Positions 12,343-39,060 of a stretch of 64,000 bases of DNA are shown piece by piece. The stretch lies in the NCBI RefSeq assembly GCF_049243985.1, contig NC_135380.1, positions 23,050,501 to 23,114,500 of the forward strand, in the 5' to 3' direction. The DNA comes from Paroedura picta. Lineage: Eukaryota; Chordata; Lepidosauria; Squamata; Gekkonidae. The translations under genes were made by a program, and so were the position numbers. The notes beneath the pieces are model-generated. The model did no database searches. It worked only from the letters and a program-made list of their open reading frames with translations, and was not told the origin of the DNA. Numbering within the stretch: the stretch's first letter is position 1; each line of letters starts with the position of its first letter.

Positions 12343-12410
12343 ATGCCTGAGCCACAGTCTTCAGCTCCATCAGCTGTGTTTGGGGAGAAAGGCCTTATTC
12401 CGCTGAGCCA

Positions 12411-12414
<4 letters not shown>
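12343..12414 (+). CDS. Upstream ORF (23 codons) in the POLM leader
   Basis: An ATG at 12343 with a purine (G) at -3 opens a 23-codon frame ending in TGA at 12412-12414. That stop overlaps the POLM start codons, because the sequence reads A-TGA-TG across 12411-12416. It lies in the same exon as the POLM start, just after the AG acceptor at 12323-12324. The first POLM ATG has C at -3, so ribosomes may start on this ORF first. Whether it is translated is unknown; the peptide matches nothing I recognise. Confidence 0.4.
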
Positions 12415-27038
<14,624 letters not shown>

Positions 27039-29227
27039 TGCTTCTTGTGCAAAGAAGGAACATTTTTGGTCCGGCTGAACTCCCGTAATCTCCAAAGCAG
27101 AAGCAGGAGTGCCTCAGTTGCACATTCCCACACCCACCCACCTTCCTGTCCATGATCTGGAGCCACCTGTTCCTGCAGCTGCATAAAGGCCTTGTTATCT
27201 TTTGCACTGAGTCATGCAAGGGCATGTTTGAGCATGGCTCTTTGTTTCGATGTGTGTGAAGGGCATGGGCACCTAAGGGTTCCTTTGGACATATTCTTCT
27301 GTGATGCTGATGGGAACTGAGGGAAATACACAATCACCTTTTTTGTTAGGTTTCTTCCTTGTTTTTTGTCTGCTCTGGGGAAATCCAGTGCTGGTTACTC
27401 TCACCTTTCTATATCTCTGCCAAGCCCAAGAGTGAGCTACAGAGAGTCAGTTCCTGCAAATGGGACATTGTTGGCACTCTGGTTCAAAGCTGTCTTGGGT
27501 TGCAAGGTTGTGCCTGGGAGTTGCTGCCAGTCAGAACTGAGGAAGGGGAAGCTGATTGTAAGCCAGGGTTCATTGACTTTCATCCAGGCAGAGTCCCTGT
27601 GCATTCAGCTGCTGTTATAGAATAGGTGGGAGTTCAGTTGGTAACGCTCTTCAGGTGAAAGGCAGAAATCCTAAGCTATATCATCCAGCTGTCCAAAGCA
27701 CAGAAACTTTACAAAGAAGAAAATAACAATTATGTTTCACTTCTCTGTCACAGCTGGGGCTTGCCCCCCACCCCACCCCCATTCATGGTGTCTTACCTTT
27801 TTATTAAGTTCTTAGATCACAACATTTTGACCCAAAGTGGAGCTTGGATGTGGTGAAAACACAAATCACTTTGAAAAATTGGATTAGTCCTTTCTGAAGT
27901 GAGGGATGGGAGGTTGCAGAACTTGTTTCCTGAAGCACAAGTGACTACTGCAGTGATAAATGGGACTCAGTTGTGAACAGAGAATGAGGAGGAGGGGATT
28001 ACTTTGGCCAGCAGACACCTGGGCAAGGAACCATCCCTGTATCATTTGTTTCAAAGTATTGGGTATCTCTGGACTTAACCCCCTCCTGGTAAGGGTTAGA
28101 TCTCCTCCCCCCCCCCAGTTTTATAGACTTACCAATTTTTCCCTGCTCCATATCAGGCCCTGCTCCATATTTGTCCAACATGACATTCAAAAGGAAGAGC
28201 CATCTATCCTTAATCTGCCTATAGAATCCACTATGCATGTGCAAAGAAGTTGCAGACAAATATGGCAGATGCCGTGAGCGAATGAACAACATTTCATGTA
28301 CTCTCCCCATTGGTAGACTTGCATATGCGCTGCTGTTTTCTCCGGTACATGTGAATTCACAGTTATGGGGAAAAGCTGTAAGGGCATTTGGTTAAGTTTG
28401 TACCTCTGCTGCTAGCTACCCTCAAAGAGGGCCCTATGCAGAAACATCTCTGCTCTTGTCTCCTGTAGCCAGGCAGCTCCAGGCATGGGGAGAGAGATGT
28501 TTATGGTGCTTCCCCCTGCTCAGTACGGAAGTTGCAGGACAGCAGGTACAGCTCCTTGCCTCAGTCTTCTCACCAGGTACAGTGTTGTCAACAGAGCAGG
28601 AAGTAGAGAGTGGAGCTGCAGATGTGTTGGAGAATTCTTCCTGGAAGTTGCATCTCCCTCAAAGCTGCAGTTACCTCTGCCCATTCCTGCTAAAGTTTGC
28701 CCAAAATGTTGCATCGTTGCGTGACTGGCTGCCTCAGTGGCGGAGCCATTTCCGTGAGTGAAGCTGCCATCTCCTCCACCACCACCCCTCCGCTGGGGCA
28801 TCTGCCCAGTCAGATCCAATAAGTGTTTGCCACTCTCCTTCTGCAGGGGCTGCAAGGGGGGTCTTGAATATTTCATGGTGGCAGCTGCTGTGACCCTGTG
28901 CCCAGGGCTCTTTGACATAACCCACCCCCCTCTTCCCAAATAGATTATTTATGGCAGTGCTCGCTCAAGATAATGGGATGGAGGCAAAGGGCTTTTTTAC
29001 GACACTGTTGCCTTGATGGATACAGAAGTGTTTTGCACAGCCAGGAGGAAGGGGAAATCGGGAAGCAAGTTCTCTGCTGGGTCAGCCAGAGTTCAGTACA
29101 CTTCCTTCAAGGGGTGGGGGGAATGCCCCTAGTGTCTGTGCAGAGGGGACAGGAAGTCTGCTTGATGTGCTTTGAGGGGTGTTGGTCTCAGTAGGAAACT
29201 GGAACCAGCAGGGAAAAGAGACTCTTC
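27039..29227 (+). other. POLM downstream region, no gene recognised
   Basis: This stretch follows the POLM stop and must contain its 3' UTR, but no clear AATAAA was noted close to the stop, so the mRNA end is open. Reading frames here (for example 28485-28724 and 28520-28939) resemble no protein I know and I treat them as chance. Confidence 0.4.
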
Positions 29228-29450
29228 AGTCTGGGTTTGATTCCCCGCTCCTCCGCATGCAGCCAGTTGTGTGACCGTGGGCTCGTCACAGAACTGAGAG
29301 AGCTGTTCTCAACAGCAGTTCTGTCAGAGTTCTCTCATCCCCACCTACCTCACAGAGTATATGTTGCAGGGAGAGGAAAAGGAAAGGGGATTGTAAGCAG
29401 CTTTGAGACTCCTAGTAGAGGGAAACGGCCTATAAAAAAAAACTGTTATT
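29228..29450 (+). repeat. SINE family A copy, diverged
   Basis: Contains the B-box-like GGGTTTGATTCCCCGCTCC, the CCACCTACCTCACAGAGTAT core and a TAAGCAGCTTTGAGACTCCT 3' part. The tRNA head is degraded. Confidence 0.65.
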
Positions 29451-29892
29451 TAAAACAGGTGGTGGATGAGCAGATCTTATCCTGGGTGGAGTCTGCTTTG
29501 GTCCTCCTTCCTTTGGGTTTCTCTCAGACTGCTGTCCGCACGGGCATTCTGGCAGACGTGAGAACCTGGGCAATCATTTGGGTGTTTGCAACTTGGAACC
29601 AAATTCATAACCCATGTTATTTCTGGTGAGAACTGCTGGAGGAAGAGAAAAATGCAACAAGCCAATAAGAGAATTCATTGCAGGTATTGATTTATGTCTT
29701 GTGCATTTGGTTAAAAGCTCACAGGGTATGTTCCACTGCGAATGCTAAAATACTCGAAAGATCACCGCCACTTGTTTGATCAGAACAGACTCTTCTCTGT
29801 GTTTGTCCCTGCCTGCTGAAGGAAGGATTCAGTGGCCTTTTTTTTTTTTTTTGGTGGGAGCCCGTTGATGGAGCAAAGGTCTCGCTCTAGAC

Positions 29893-29975
29893 CAGGGGAA
29901 GCGAACACTGGCAGCAGCTCATGGGAATTGTAGTCCATGGACATCTGGAGGGCTGCAGTTTGACTGAGACCCCTG
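29893..29975. mobile_element. Decayed palindromic hAT MITE
   Basis: CAGGGG start, GGGAATTGTAGTCCATGGAC arm and ACCCCTG end; one arm is mostly lost. Confidence 0.65.
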
Positions 29976-31024
29976 AGACCATGTCTGCCATATGGACTTT
30001 GTGAATGAATCACCATAGGGGTGAGATGATCTATGGGGATCAGGGCATCAGGTGTGGGAGAATTCTCGTACACATTTTATCGAGATAGCAATCCACTTGG
30101 GAGCTGGGAGAAAAAATAACATGGCACAGATACTCAGATATTCCATCCACTACTTAGCACAGCTACAAGTTATTCCACTGCTAGTACAGAAACCTTAAAG
30201 TGTCTGCGGATGACTGCCGATAGATGGAGGGTATTTACAACCTCAGTTTTCCTCTGCTTTGGGATTCTGCAAGGCCCGAACGATGCTAAAATTAAATGCA
30301 TGTTTTTACTGATGGCAGCTGGGAGAGGAATGCATCTTTTGAACAACTGCTTTGTCTTTTTGCAGCTCGAATCATACCACCAGAGTCTGTCTCTGTAATC
30401 TGCTTTTGGCTTTTATTAACTTCCTGCTCCTTTGCCCTGCCAGACAGGAGACATGGTTAGGTAAACATCAGTTTAACAATACCTCATTGAATTTGCTAAC
30501 TTCATTTTTCTCTGGCCTGAGGAACAGTTTGTTGTGACTTTAAAAAGAGAACTTTTTAACTTAAAGCCAATTACTAGTAAGCACCACTTTAATTTTTTTT
30601 TCTTTTGCTGTGTGTTGCTTGTTCTGTGCAGTCAAGGGTGTTTCAAGGGTGCATTCATAATCAAGGCTCCTCTGTTTCTGGCCTGAGCGTAGGATCCAAG
30701 AGGAGAACAACATTCCTGCATTAACATTTATTAACCAACACAGCACATTATGCAAGGTTCTGGATTCTCCAGGACTCTTCAATCAAGTAGTTGTGAGTTC
30801 CTGCATTGTGCAGGGGCCTGGACTAGATGACCCTGGAGATCCCTTCAAACTCTATAATTCTAAGCCTGATAAGTAGTTCTGGAGAATTCCAAAGCTTATA
30901 CCTTGCTTTGTTATTTGGGCTGGTTTAGATGGATTTTAGTATGGACTAAAAAAAACTACCAACATTTTTGTCTCCTGATAGAAGCTGCAGAACTGCTGGG
31001 CACCGGGAGTCTTGTCCTCTAGCC
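29976..31024. other. Gene-free stretch
   Basis: No coding exon, RNA gene or clear repeat family was recognised here. Confidence 0.4.
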
Positions 31025-31147
31025 CAGGGGTAGTCAACCTGTGGTCCTCCAAATGTTCATGGACTACAATTCCCATGAGCCCCTGGCAGGGGCTCATGGG
31101 AATTGTAGTCCATGAACATCTAGCAGACCACAGGTTGACTACCCCTG
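31025..31147. mobile_element. Palindromic hAT MITE with near-perfect target duplication
   Basis: CAGGGGTAG / CTACCCCTG ends with flanks CTCTAGCC (31017-31024) and CTCTAACC (31148-31155), seven of eight matching. Same TGTTCATGGAC arm subfamily as 12668-12777. Confidence 0.87.
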
Positions 31148-31640
31148 CTCTAACCCGAGATACAGAAGTGTGGTGGGGAGGGAGGCCTTAATTTTTAAGA
31201 CAGTGTTGAACTTGTAGTCAATGCCACAGCTGAGTCTGGTAGAACAGGTGACTTTATGCCGTTGGTATTATAATGCTTAAGTTTCCTCTTCAGGGGAATG
31301 GAAGGGTGGTAGGAATTGGGGATGGTGCCAGAATGCTGAGCCAGTGGGGTCAGAATGGGAAGTGATATGTGTAACTATCCCCCCCCCCCAACTCTAAATT
31401 TCAGGATTGAATAAAGATTGCATTTATTTGAAGGGGTGCACTCTTTGAGTTAACTTTGTAAATGCATCACAAATGTCGACCAGTTCAGCCTTCAGAGTAG
31501 TACCTGTCCAAACATACTTGTGATTCCATGATGGCCAATCCTGTGGGATCTTGGAGAGGAGAGAGTCATGGGGGGACACTGACATCTCATTGGATAGTCT
31601 GCTGGTGTTTCTCCAAAGTGTCAGGCTACATTATCTCCTA

Positions 31641-31830
31641 GGGCCATTCCGCACGAGTTCAAAGTAGCAGGAGTGTGGCAAATTGTAATCACTACTAATT
31701 TCGCACACAATCTGCCATACTCCTGCAAACGATCAGCTAAAAGCGTTGTAGCGCTTAAAGGGAAATCCCAAAAATCCCAAAAAGTGGATTCACCCTCTGA
31801 AAAGCGCTACACTCTTGCAACCAATCTGCA
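31641..31830. mobile_element. End of a DNA transposon, AGGGCCATTCCGCAC terminus
   Basis: AGGGCCATTCCGCACGAGTT starts here; its reverse complement (GTGCGGAATGGCCCT) ends the sequence at 36753. Such matched termini suggest one non-autonomous DNA transposon family. The other end of this copy was not found and its right border is a guess. Confidence 0.4.
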
Positions 31831-32319
31831 ACACTAGCACAAAAGTTCTGTGCATTACCATTGTTGTGGTTTCAGCAAAGTCCCTCCCCCTGGCTCTCTC
31901 CTCTGATCTTCTAGCGCAGCGATCGCCATTTTTTTTTCTCAGAGCGAGCGGAGAGCAACGAGCCAGTGAGCCTTCATTCACCCAGCGAGGCTTCTCCGGC
32001 TGCAGTCCCAACACAGAGCTGCTTTAAAGCTCGCCTCAAGTCACCAAGCACAACACAGCCCAGTTTGCTAGCTCCCTTTAATTTCGTCTGAAAACCAGGC
32101 CCGTGCAGGGGGGGATTTTTTTTTCACTCGGGGAGCATGGCAACGATGAATCGCCAGCTCAGACACCACCTGCCAGCTAGATGGGTCTCTTGCAACGAAT
32201 CAACGCAGATTTGTTGCAATGTGTTTGTTTTTTTTTAAGCCTGCATTCTTCCAGCATGCATTTCTCCAATCATACCCTACTCAGATGTGTGTCAAGCATA
32301 CATGGTGGTATGTCTTTCT

Positions 32320-32510
32320 GTCTGGTCCCAGCTGCCTTATGGTGACCCCATAGAGTTTTCAAGGGAATAGGCATTCAGTGGTGGTTGGCCATTGCCTGGT
32401 ATTCCCTGGAGGTTTCCCATCCAAACACATGTTAGGGCCCACCCTGGTCCAACTTTCCAAGATTTAATAAGATTGGGCTACCATGGGTTACTCAGGGCAG
32501 GGTATTTCTA
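32320..32510 (-). repeat. 5S-rRNA-derived SINE
   Basis: TCCCATCCAAACACATGTTA followed by a degraded GACCCTGCTTAGC-like region is the reverse complement of the internal promoter half of 5S rRNA, joined to the GTTTTCAAGG...CATTGCCTGG body seen again at 36031-36395. Confidence 0.65.
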
Positions 32511-33924
32511 ACATTACATCAAAAAGAGCATGCATATTTCTACCTATATCATATGACAGAGAGCAAACGCACAATCAGCCTGCTTGTGGCTCAGTCACTG
32601 TGGTCTTGCTTACACACTCATGGAGACTCTTGGTTGTACCCCATGTCACACTTGTGAGCTGATGTCCTTGGAAAGCACTGCCATAGAGGCAATGTACAAA
32701 ATCAGTATGTGGTGCAGGGTCTCACCCATGCAAGACAATGCCTGATGCTCCAGTTATCAATAGTCAATTTACACAGACTTACAGTGCAGTTCTAAGCAGA
32801 GTCCCTTTTCAGTTCCACTTAAGTCAAGGGGTGGAAAGGTGGAAGCTGAATTCTGTAGTGGCTGTTGACATTGTTTTCCCATTCCCTCTCTCTTATCCAG
32901 GCAAAACCACAGCTTTGTGAGATCTGTTAGGCTGAAAGAGTGAGATACGTCCAAGGCAAGCTTCCATCACAAACCCAGTTCTTCCAAGTTCTCATCCAAT
33001 AATGCAACATGTCAGCTCTGAACTTCTGACTGCACTGATAACAGCCTGTAATCCTTAGCAACTGGCCATGTGAGAAAGGTCTGTCTGTGCATGCCAGGGC
33101 TCAGCTATGAAATTCACATAAAAGTCAATATGTCATGTTGCAGCCAGCAAGGTGAAGGACTCAAGGAGACTCATGCTGCAATACATTTTGTTAGTGCCAC
33201 TGGACTCCTCTTTCATTTTGCTGCTCCAACCTAATCTGGCTACCACTTTGGAACGATGCTCAAGGGACAGGGTATGCCTGTCTCAACCAGCCTCATGTGC
33301 ATATGTGAAGCAGCCCTGCTACTTCAACAGTCATCTGACTCCACGCTCAAACCTGCTCTGTGTCTGTTTGCCTTCCTTTCGGTTCTCTGTGAATAAGGGG
33401 AACAGGTGGGTGAGCCAAGCAGAAGGAGAACTGAAAATAAAAGGACCAACACTGCAATGCCCTTTTATGAATGGTGTGACTCCTGTGTACTGTGGGTCAT
33501 TCTAGTTGCCCCTTCCCCCCAAATCCTCATAAAGCTAGAAGGGGTGCAGAACAGGGCAACCCAAATGGTCAAGGGGCTGGAGTATAAAGGGGGGGGCTTC
33601 TCAATTCAGTGATGGGAGGGGGGGCTTGAAAGCAGTCTTTCACAGAACAGAGGACTGAAGGAAAAAACATCCAGTGGAGTATGGTGTCAGGTATTGAGAA
33701 GACAAGGTTTTATAAACAGTTTACAAAGATTCCCTGTGCTTGAGGGTGTCTCAAGACTGTGAAGCTTTGCCCTGGGCCAAACAAAAAGGATCTTGATCTG
33801 GCTCCTGTCTAAAGGGAATGATGACCCCTCGTCCAGGTTCCTGGGATGTATCTGTATTTGCCAACAAGGGGAGATCAGTTTTCTGCTATTCTTTGTTTTC
33901 TTTTGTGTCTTTATAACCAATAAT

Positions 33925-34190
33925 AATAAGGGTTTATTCTTATATGCTACTTTTCTCTACCCGAAGGAGTCTCAAAGTAGCTTACATTAGTCTTTCCTCT
34001 CCCTACAACAGAGACCTGGTGAGGCAGGTGAGGCTGAGAGAGCCCTAAGATTACTGCTAGTCAGAACAGCTTTATCAGTGCTGGGGCGAGCCCAAGGTCA
34101 CCCAGTTGGCTGCATGTGGGAGAGTGCATAATCGAACCTAATTTGCCAGATTAGAAGTCCACACTCTTAACCACTACACCAAGCTGGCTC
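33925..34190 (-). repeat. SINE family A copy
   Basis: Same unit as 1073-1358: tail TTATTCTTATATGC at the left, CACCTCACC-type core, and the tRNA-like head (GAGCCAGCTTGGTGTAGTGG on the minus strand) at the right end. Confidence 0.78.
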
Positions 34191-34263
34191 AATAAGATTA
34201 ATTGTAACCTGAATTTCTCCTAGATCTCCTGAATTCAAAGATCAGTTGATCTCGAAGAAATCA

Positions 34264-34626
34264 GAGAAACAGAGCTATCCACTGGCAATATGATAAATAA
34301 AGAAAAATGTCCTATTTTTGTGGTTTTCCTTGTTTCTTTATTCTTCAGGACTTCTGTCAAAACGGAATCCAGGTAATCTCCGTTTTCAGTTCTTTCATCA
34401 GTGACAAGTCCTTATATATATTAATCGTATAATACTGGCCACAGGCTCACATAGGTATGGAGATACCAGTCTGTATTGACACTTGTCACTGATGAAAGAA
34501 CTGAAAATGGAGATTACCTGGATTCAGTTTTGACAGAAGTCCTAAAGAATAAAGAAACAAGGAAAACCACAAAAATAGGACATTTTTCTTTATTTATCAT
34601 ATTGCCAGTGGATAGGTCTGTTTCTC
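34264..34626. repeat. 363-bp palindrome with 146-base arms
   Basis: Left arm 34264-34409 and right arm 34481-34626 are reverse complements with only about five differences; a 71-base loop lies between. Both arms hold GTCACTGATGAAAGAACTGA (minus strand in the left arm, plus in the right), with a hammerhead-like fold. Probably two inverted terminal units of a Penelope-type or related ribozyme-bearing retroelement. Confidence 0.75.
34348..34411 (-). ncRNA. Candidate hammerhead ribozyme
   Basis: Read on the minus strand: stem I 5' strand GGACTTGTCA, core CTGATGA (34401-34395), short AAGAACT in place of stem II, GAAA (34387-34384), stem III AACGGA paired to TCCGTT across an internal loop, a T at the cleavage position, and stem I 3' strand TGACAGAAGTCC, which pairs with the 5' strand over 10 bp with a two-base bulge. 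Stem II is very weak and the cleavage triplet would be UUU rather than GUC, so activity may be low or lost. The right-arm copy (34479-34543, plus) has a disrupted stem III. Confidence 0.5.
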
Positions 34627-35235
34627 TCTGTTTGCTTTAATTATTAGACCATACTCTTGTATGATCTAGAAGAAATGACAGTTTTGGCATGCAAATTATG
34701 ATATGCAGTAGGATCACATCCCTGCAGAATTCCTTCCCCAGATATCCAGAAATCTCCCAAGGCAACCCTGCAGCCCTCACCTGATGTTACACGGGTGAAG
34801 GCTATAAAATTATAAACAGGGCAGAGATTCCTTCTCCCTCTTCCATAATACTAGAACTCAAGGTCACTCAGTGAAACTGATTAGCTATCAGTTTAGATTA
34901 CATAAAAGAAAGCATGTCATCATACCATGCATGCAGAATTATCTTATTATTTGATTTCTTAACTGCCATAGGGCTCAAGATAGTGTACAACCTATTAAAA
35001 TAGAAATATACCTGCTTTATTAATTTAATTTACATTTTAAAATGTATGTGACTAAAATAATCTCTCTGCCTGGCAATTAGTATTAAGTAATTTACTCTCT
35101 GGAACTCATGGTCGCAATATGGTGGTGGACCTGGGTTTAGATGGTTTCAAGTACATGCTTGGAGGTCTGTTTGCAACAGCAATTTTGCAGCCACAGCAGC
35201 TAAATGGGACCTCCATGTTCAGAGGTTGGAGAGCT

Positions 35236-35371
35236 CAGGGGTAGTCAAACTGCGGCCTTCCAGATGTCCATGAACTACAATTCCCATGAGTCCCTGCCAG
35301 CATTCGCTGGTAGGGGCTCATGGGAATTGTAGTTCATGGACATCTGGAGGGCCACAGTTTGACTATCCCTG
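35236..35371. mobile_element. Palindromic hAT MITE
   Basis: CAGGGGTAG / CTATCCCTG ends, whole-length inverted repeat with a central CCTGCCAGCATTCGCTGGTAGG-type turn (quoted as its halves CCTGCCAGC and GCTGGTAGG). No target duplication visible. Confidence 0.83.
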
Positions 35372-36030
35372 GCTCAGAACAATGCCTTCCTTAGTTGTTT
35401 GTAGGTTTCCTGAGTGCATATGACAGTCTGTAGTTGGGGATGCTAAGCTGGGTGTATCTGAGATCCTGTCGCATTATCCTTTTAGAGATAGTACATGCCC
35501 CATGAGCACACAATGAAAGCATAAGGGGTGGTCAAAAGAAGATGGTCTACTTAAGGGAACCAGCTGAAAACACAGGAGGGGGAAGGGCAGATGTTCCAAG
35601 GGAATACTGAGATTGTCTTTGTGACACTAATTTTTACATCATTTTTTCTTGAATAATTTAGCACTCTTCTACGGAAATGTCCACACCTCTGGGAGGGTGA
35701 GTTTGAGGTCAGTAGCTTATGAACTACGGTTGAACCTGCTGCTAGCATCTTCATAATGCTTCTCCCAAGACAATTTGGCGCTTTAGGCAGAAAATCTCCA
35801 CTCCCCATGAACAAGGGCCAAAATCCACTGGGAAATTGTCCTGCATAAGCTGCTTTGTGGTAGCATTACGACATAGCCTGGCTCCTTTTATAGTCCACAA
35901 GTTGTTCAGACAGATGGCTACAGAGAGGTGACGTGCTCAGTCCTGAATATCCCTTACAGGAATGCTTAACACAGTTTAGCTTTGCATGTTTGACTGTAGC
36001 ACTGTTTTTTTTTAAGTTATTTTTTATAGT

Positions 36031-36395
36031 GTTGGAAAGTGCCATTGTTGCACCTGGCTTACAGTGATCCTGTAGAGCAGGGGTAGTCAAACTGCGGCCC
36101 TCCAGATGTCCATGGACTACAATTCCCAGGAGCCCCCTGCCAGCGTTCGCTGGCAGGGGGCTCCTGGGAATTGTAGTCCATGGACATCAGGAGGGCCACA
36201 GTTTGACTACCCCTGCTGTAGAGTTTTCAAGGCAAGAGATGCTCAAAGGGGGGGTTGATATTGCCTGGCTCTGCATAGTGATCCTGGACTTGTTTGGGGG
36301 TTTCCCATCAAAGTATTAACCGGGGTCAACCTTACTTAGCTTCTGTGATCTGACGAGTTCAGGGTAACCTGAGCCACCCAGGTCAGGCCAATGAT
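36031..36395 (-). repeat. 5S-rRNA-derived SINE, interrupted by a MITE
   Basis: Right part: TTTTCAAGGCAAGAGATGC, CATTGCCTGG-like body, then CCCATCAAAGTATTAACCGG and CTTACTTAGCTTCTGTGATC, the reverse complement of 5S rRNA. Left part ends TGATCCTGTAGAG. The two halves rejoin across the MITE at 36078-36215. Confidence 0.75.
36078..36215. mobile_element. Palindromic hAT MITE nested in a 5S-derived SINE
   Basis: 138 bp, CAGGGGTAG / CTACCCCTG ends, with perfect 8-bp duplications CTGTAGAG (36070-36077, 36216-36223). Removing it and one duplication restores a continuous SINE, so it is the younger insertion. Confidence 0.92.
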
Positions 36396-36599
36396 ACAGA
36401 TGCTTTTTGTTTAGTTCCCTGTGCCATCTCAGTAATTTTTATTTTATTTATTATGTTTATTTTATTTATGAGAATCTTATAAGGTAGATCAGATTTTGAT
36501 CCTAAATTAATCATCAGTGCCATAGAATGTTGTTGGATTTAGCAAAAGGAGACCCCGTATGAAATCTCCAACCCCACCATGAAGCTCAATGCACCAGTG

Positions 36600-36753
36600 G
36601 CTTTCTCAGTGGTAACGAAAGTGCCGCAAAGTGAAAGTGACAAATTTCCGCAAAAACCGCAACTGTGCGTTACGGCCAATTTTCGCTACTTAAACTAGCG
36701 ATTTCTCAAATGGCAACCAAATAGCCACTTTTAACTTTGTGCGGAATGGCCCT
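36600..36753. mobile_element. DNA transposon end, GCGGAATGGCCCT terminus
   Basis: GTGCGGAATGGCCCT at 36739-36753 mirrors the AGGGCCATTCCGCAC start at 31641. The left side of this copy is missing or unclear. Confidence 0.4.
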
Positions 36754-38540
36754 CAGTTTAGCCTAATTCACAAGGTTGTTGTGAGGCTATAACTGTGGAC
36801 TGGCCCATGCCTGATACTTGAGGTTGTGGAGGAAGGGCAAGAAAAAAAAATTAAAAATTCCGCTGTCTGGATGTTGAGATTATGAGATCAATGCTTTTTC
36901 TAATACAGATGACGTTTGTTGGTTCCCAGGTCTTTCCTCCCTCCCTCATTTCTTTATCCTCAAATCCAACCACAAATGCTATTGTCAGTGAAACAGCTTT
37001 GCACCCTAAAATAAGCTTTGAACCACCACTTCATGCCTCCTTGGGATAAGGACAGTGTGCCCCACAAAGGGCCATTCACTGATGCCTGGTGCATCCCCCC
37101 CTACCCAACCCTTTTTTGGCATGGTCCCCCAAAGTGGGATGCCCCCTGGAATTCCATTCAACTGTATTGCTTAATTGTTGATCTTTGTGCCGAGACTGGA
37201 TAATAAGGAGCCAGGAAGGAAGGAACTGCAAATAGAAAATGGGAACCACCTTTGTCTAAAACTGTCTAATGACGTGGTGGCTAGAAGAGATTGGAACCCA
37301 AGGCTTCCTAATCTGCAGGTTCTCTAAAGTCCCATTGCTGCATCACACGCTCCACTCACTGTTGCCTGTAATTGTGAGTGATCCATCTAGTCCTTCTCCC
37401 CAATCCCTGACAAATTTGCTTGTCTGGAATCACCCTTTTCCACCCTTTGTGCTTTGTTGACTCAAATCATCTCGTACCTTGTTGTTCTCTCCAGCACCTT
37501 CCCCTGAAGACTGCAATAATCTCTCTCTCCACGGAGGGAGGGTAGGGCAAGGATTACTTACTGCTTTGAGAGCACCATGTGCTTGTGGGCGGGCAGGAGA
37601 AGCGGTACAAAGACGCTGGCACCAGGCAAAACAGCTGGAGAAAGCAAAGTGACTGGTCTAGATTCTGGAGTCCTACAGTGTGACAGGTAAGGCTTTGGGG
37701 CAGAATTTGCAGTCGTAAGTGGTAGACGCATGGAGGCATTTGCACAGAGTAAGGTCTGAGTGCCTATTGCATGAGCAAAGTTCAGTGTTTGCATCGGTGG
37801 GAACTGGACTGTATCTGCTATGGAAGCTCCTAATCTACAGGCAGGCATGATTTTTGGCATGAAGCCCAGGATAGAGACACTAGTCATGATGAAAGTCAGT
37901 CTGTATCTCTATTGTTTCTTTTTATTTTCTTGTATTTAAACTTCTTCTACTGACTTTCCTAGATCTTCCCTTATTCGTTCTCTCTTATCTGTCCACATTT
38001 CCACCGTGGACTCGACTTCTTTCCTCTGTCCCCAGACCACATCTGTTCTCCTGTGTTGCACCTTACCCTTGGGATTTTTGACCTCCTGAAATCTGTCTGG
38101 CTTCTTTCTGACAGTCTATTTTATTTTTTTCCTTTTTTTCCTCTAACTGATCTTATTTCTCTTCTGTTTGTTTCTTCTCTCTCCCCCCCCCCTCTTTGTG
38201 TGTTTCTTCTCCAGATAATACCTGTAAGGGAGAGATGTGTGTTAAATGTGTACGTCCTGTATAGTACCCAATTACTTTAAGAACTCTGGAAAATAATAAT
38301 CATAATTCCTGGTAATGAAATCATGTCCCAGAGTACAGAGGAGCTAGCTGAGAATTCATACAGCTGCCTTTGAGACAGAGATGAGAGAGGCAAATTAGAG
38401 TCTAGAGTAGACCTCTCTGATCCCCTCATCCTTACAGTAATTGCAAAGACCACTCCAATTTCTCCCGCCCTCGGTAGAATCATGCTTGTTGCCTAATTCA
38501 GAATCCCACATAAAACTTATGTTTTGTTATTTATTCATGT
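36754..38540. other. Gene-free stretch
   Basis: No exon or recognised repeat family. The reading frames at 37018-37887 are short and match nothing known. Confidence 0.4.
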
Positions 38541-38680
<140 letters not shown>

Positions 38681-38699
38681 ATTCATATTTATATATTTA

Positions 38700-39060
38700 T
38701 ATACCACCTTCCCCCGAAGGCTTTGATTTATATACTGCCCCAATCTGCAGTGTCTTGAGGCAGTGTACATGGAGCAGCAGAACTTGTATATTTGAAGCAT
38801 GTATAACAATATGAACAGAGGGTATAATAAGCAAGAACAGGCCAGCAGCAGTCAAATCTCGGGACTTTGTGCACTCGGTAATAGATCAGGTTAGAGGGTT
38901 AGACAGCAGCTGGGCAGCAGCTTTAGGTTGGGGTGTGTGGAGTGTCAGAGTTGCTTGATAAGGGAGCAAGGTTTGAGGGATGCCCAGGGATAAAGGAAGG
39001 CCCACGTAGAACGAGTTGCAACAATCCAGCCTTGAGGTGACCATTGCATGATCCCTATGG
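38700..39060 (-). repeat. LINE 3'-region-like repeat
   Basis: ACCACCTTCCCCCGAAGGC, TATATACTGCCCC and CAACAATCCAGCCTTGAGGT are phrases common in squamate LINE (CR1/L2 kind) 3' regions in reverse orientation. The family is not certain. Confidence 0.4.

Noticed and set aside
28485-28939. Possible gene after POLM (frames of 79-139 codons on both strands)
   Set aside because: No splice-supported exon chain, no recognisable domain, and frames occur on both strands of the same bases.
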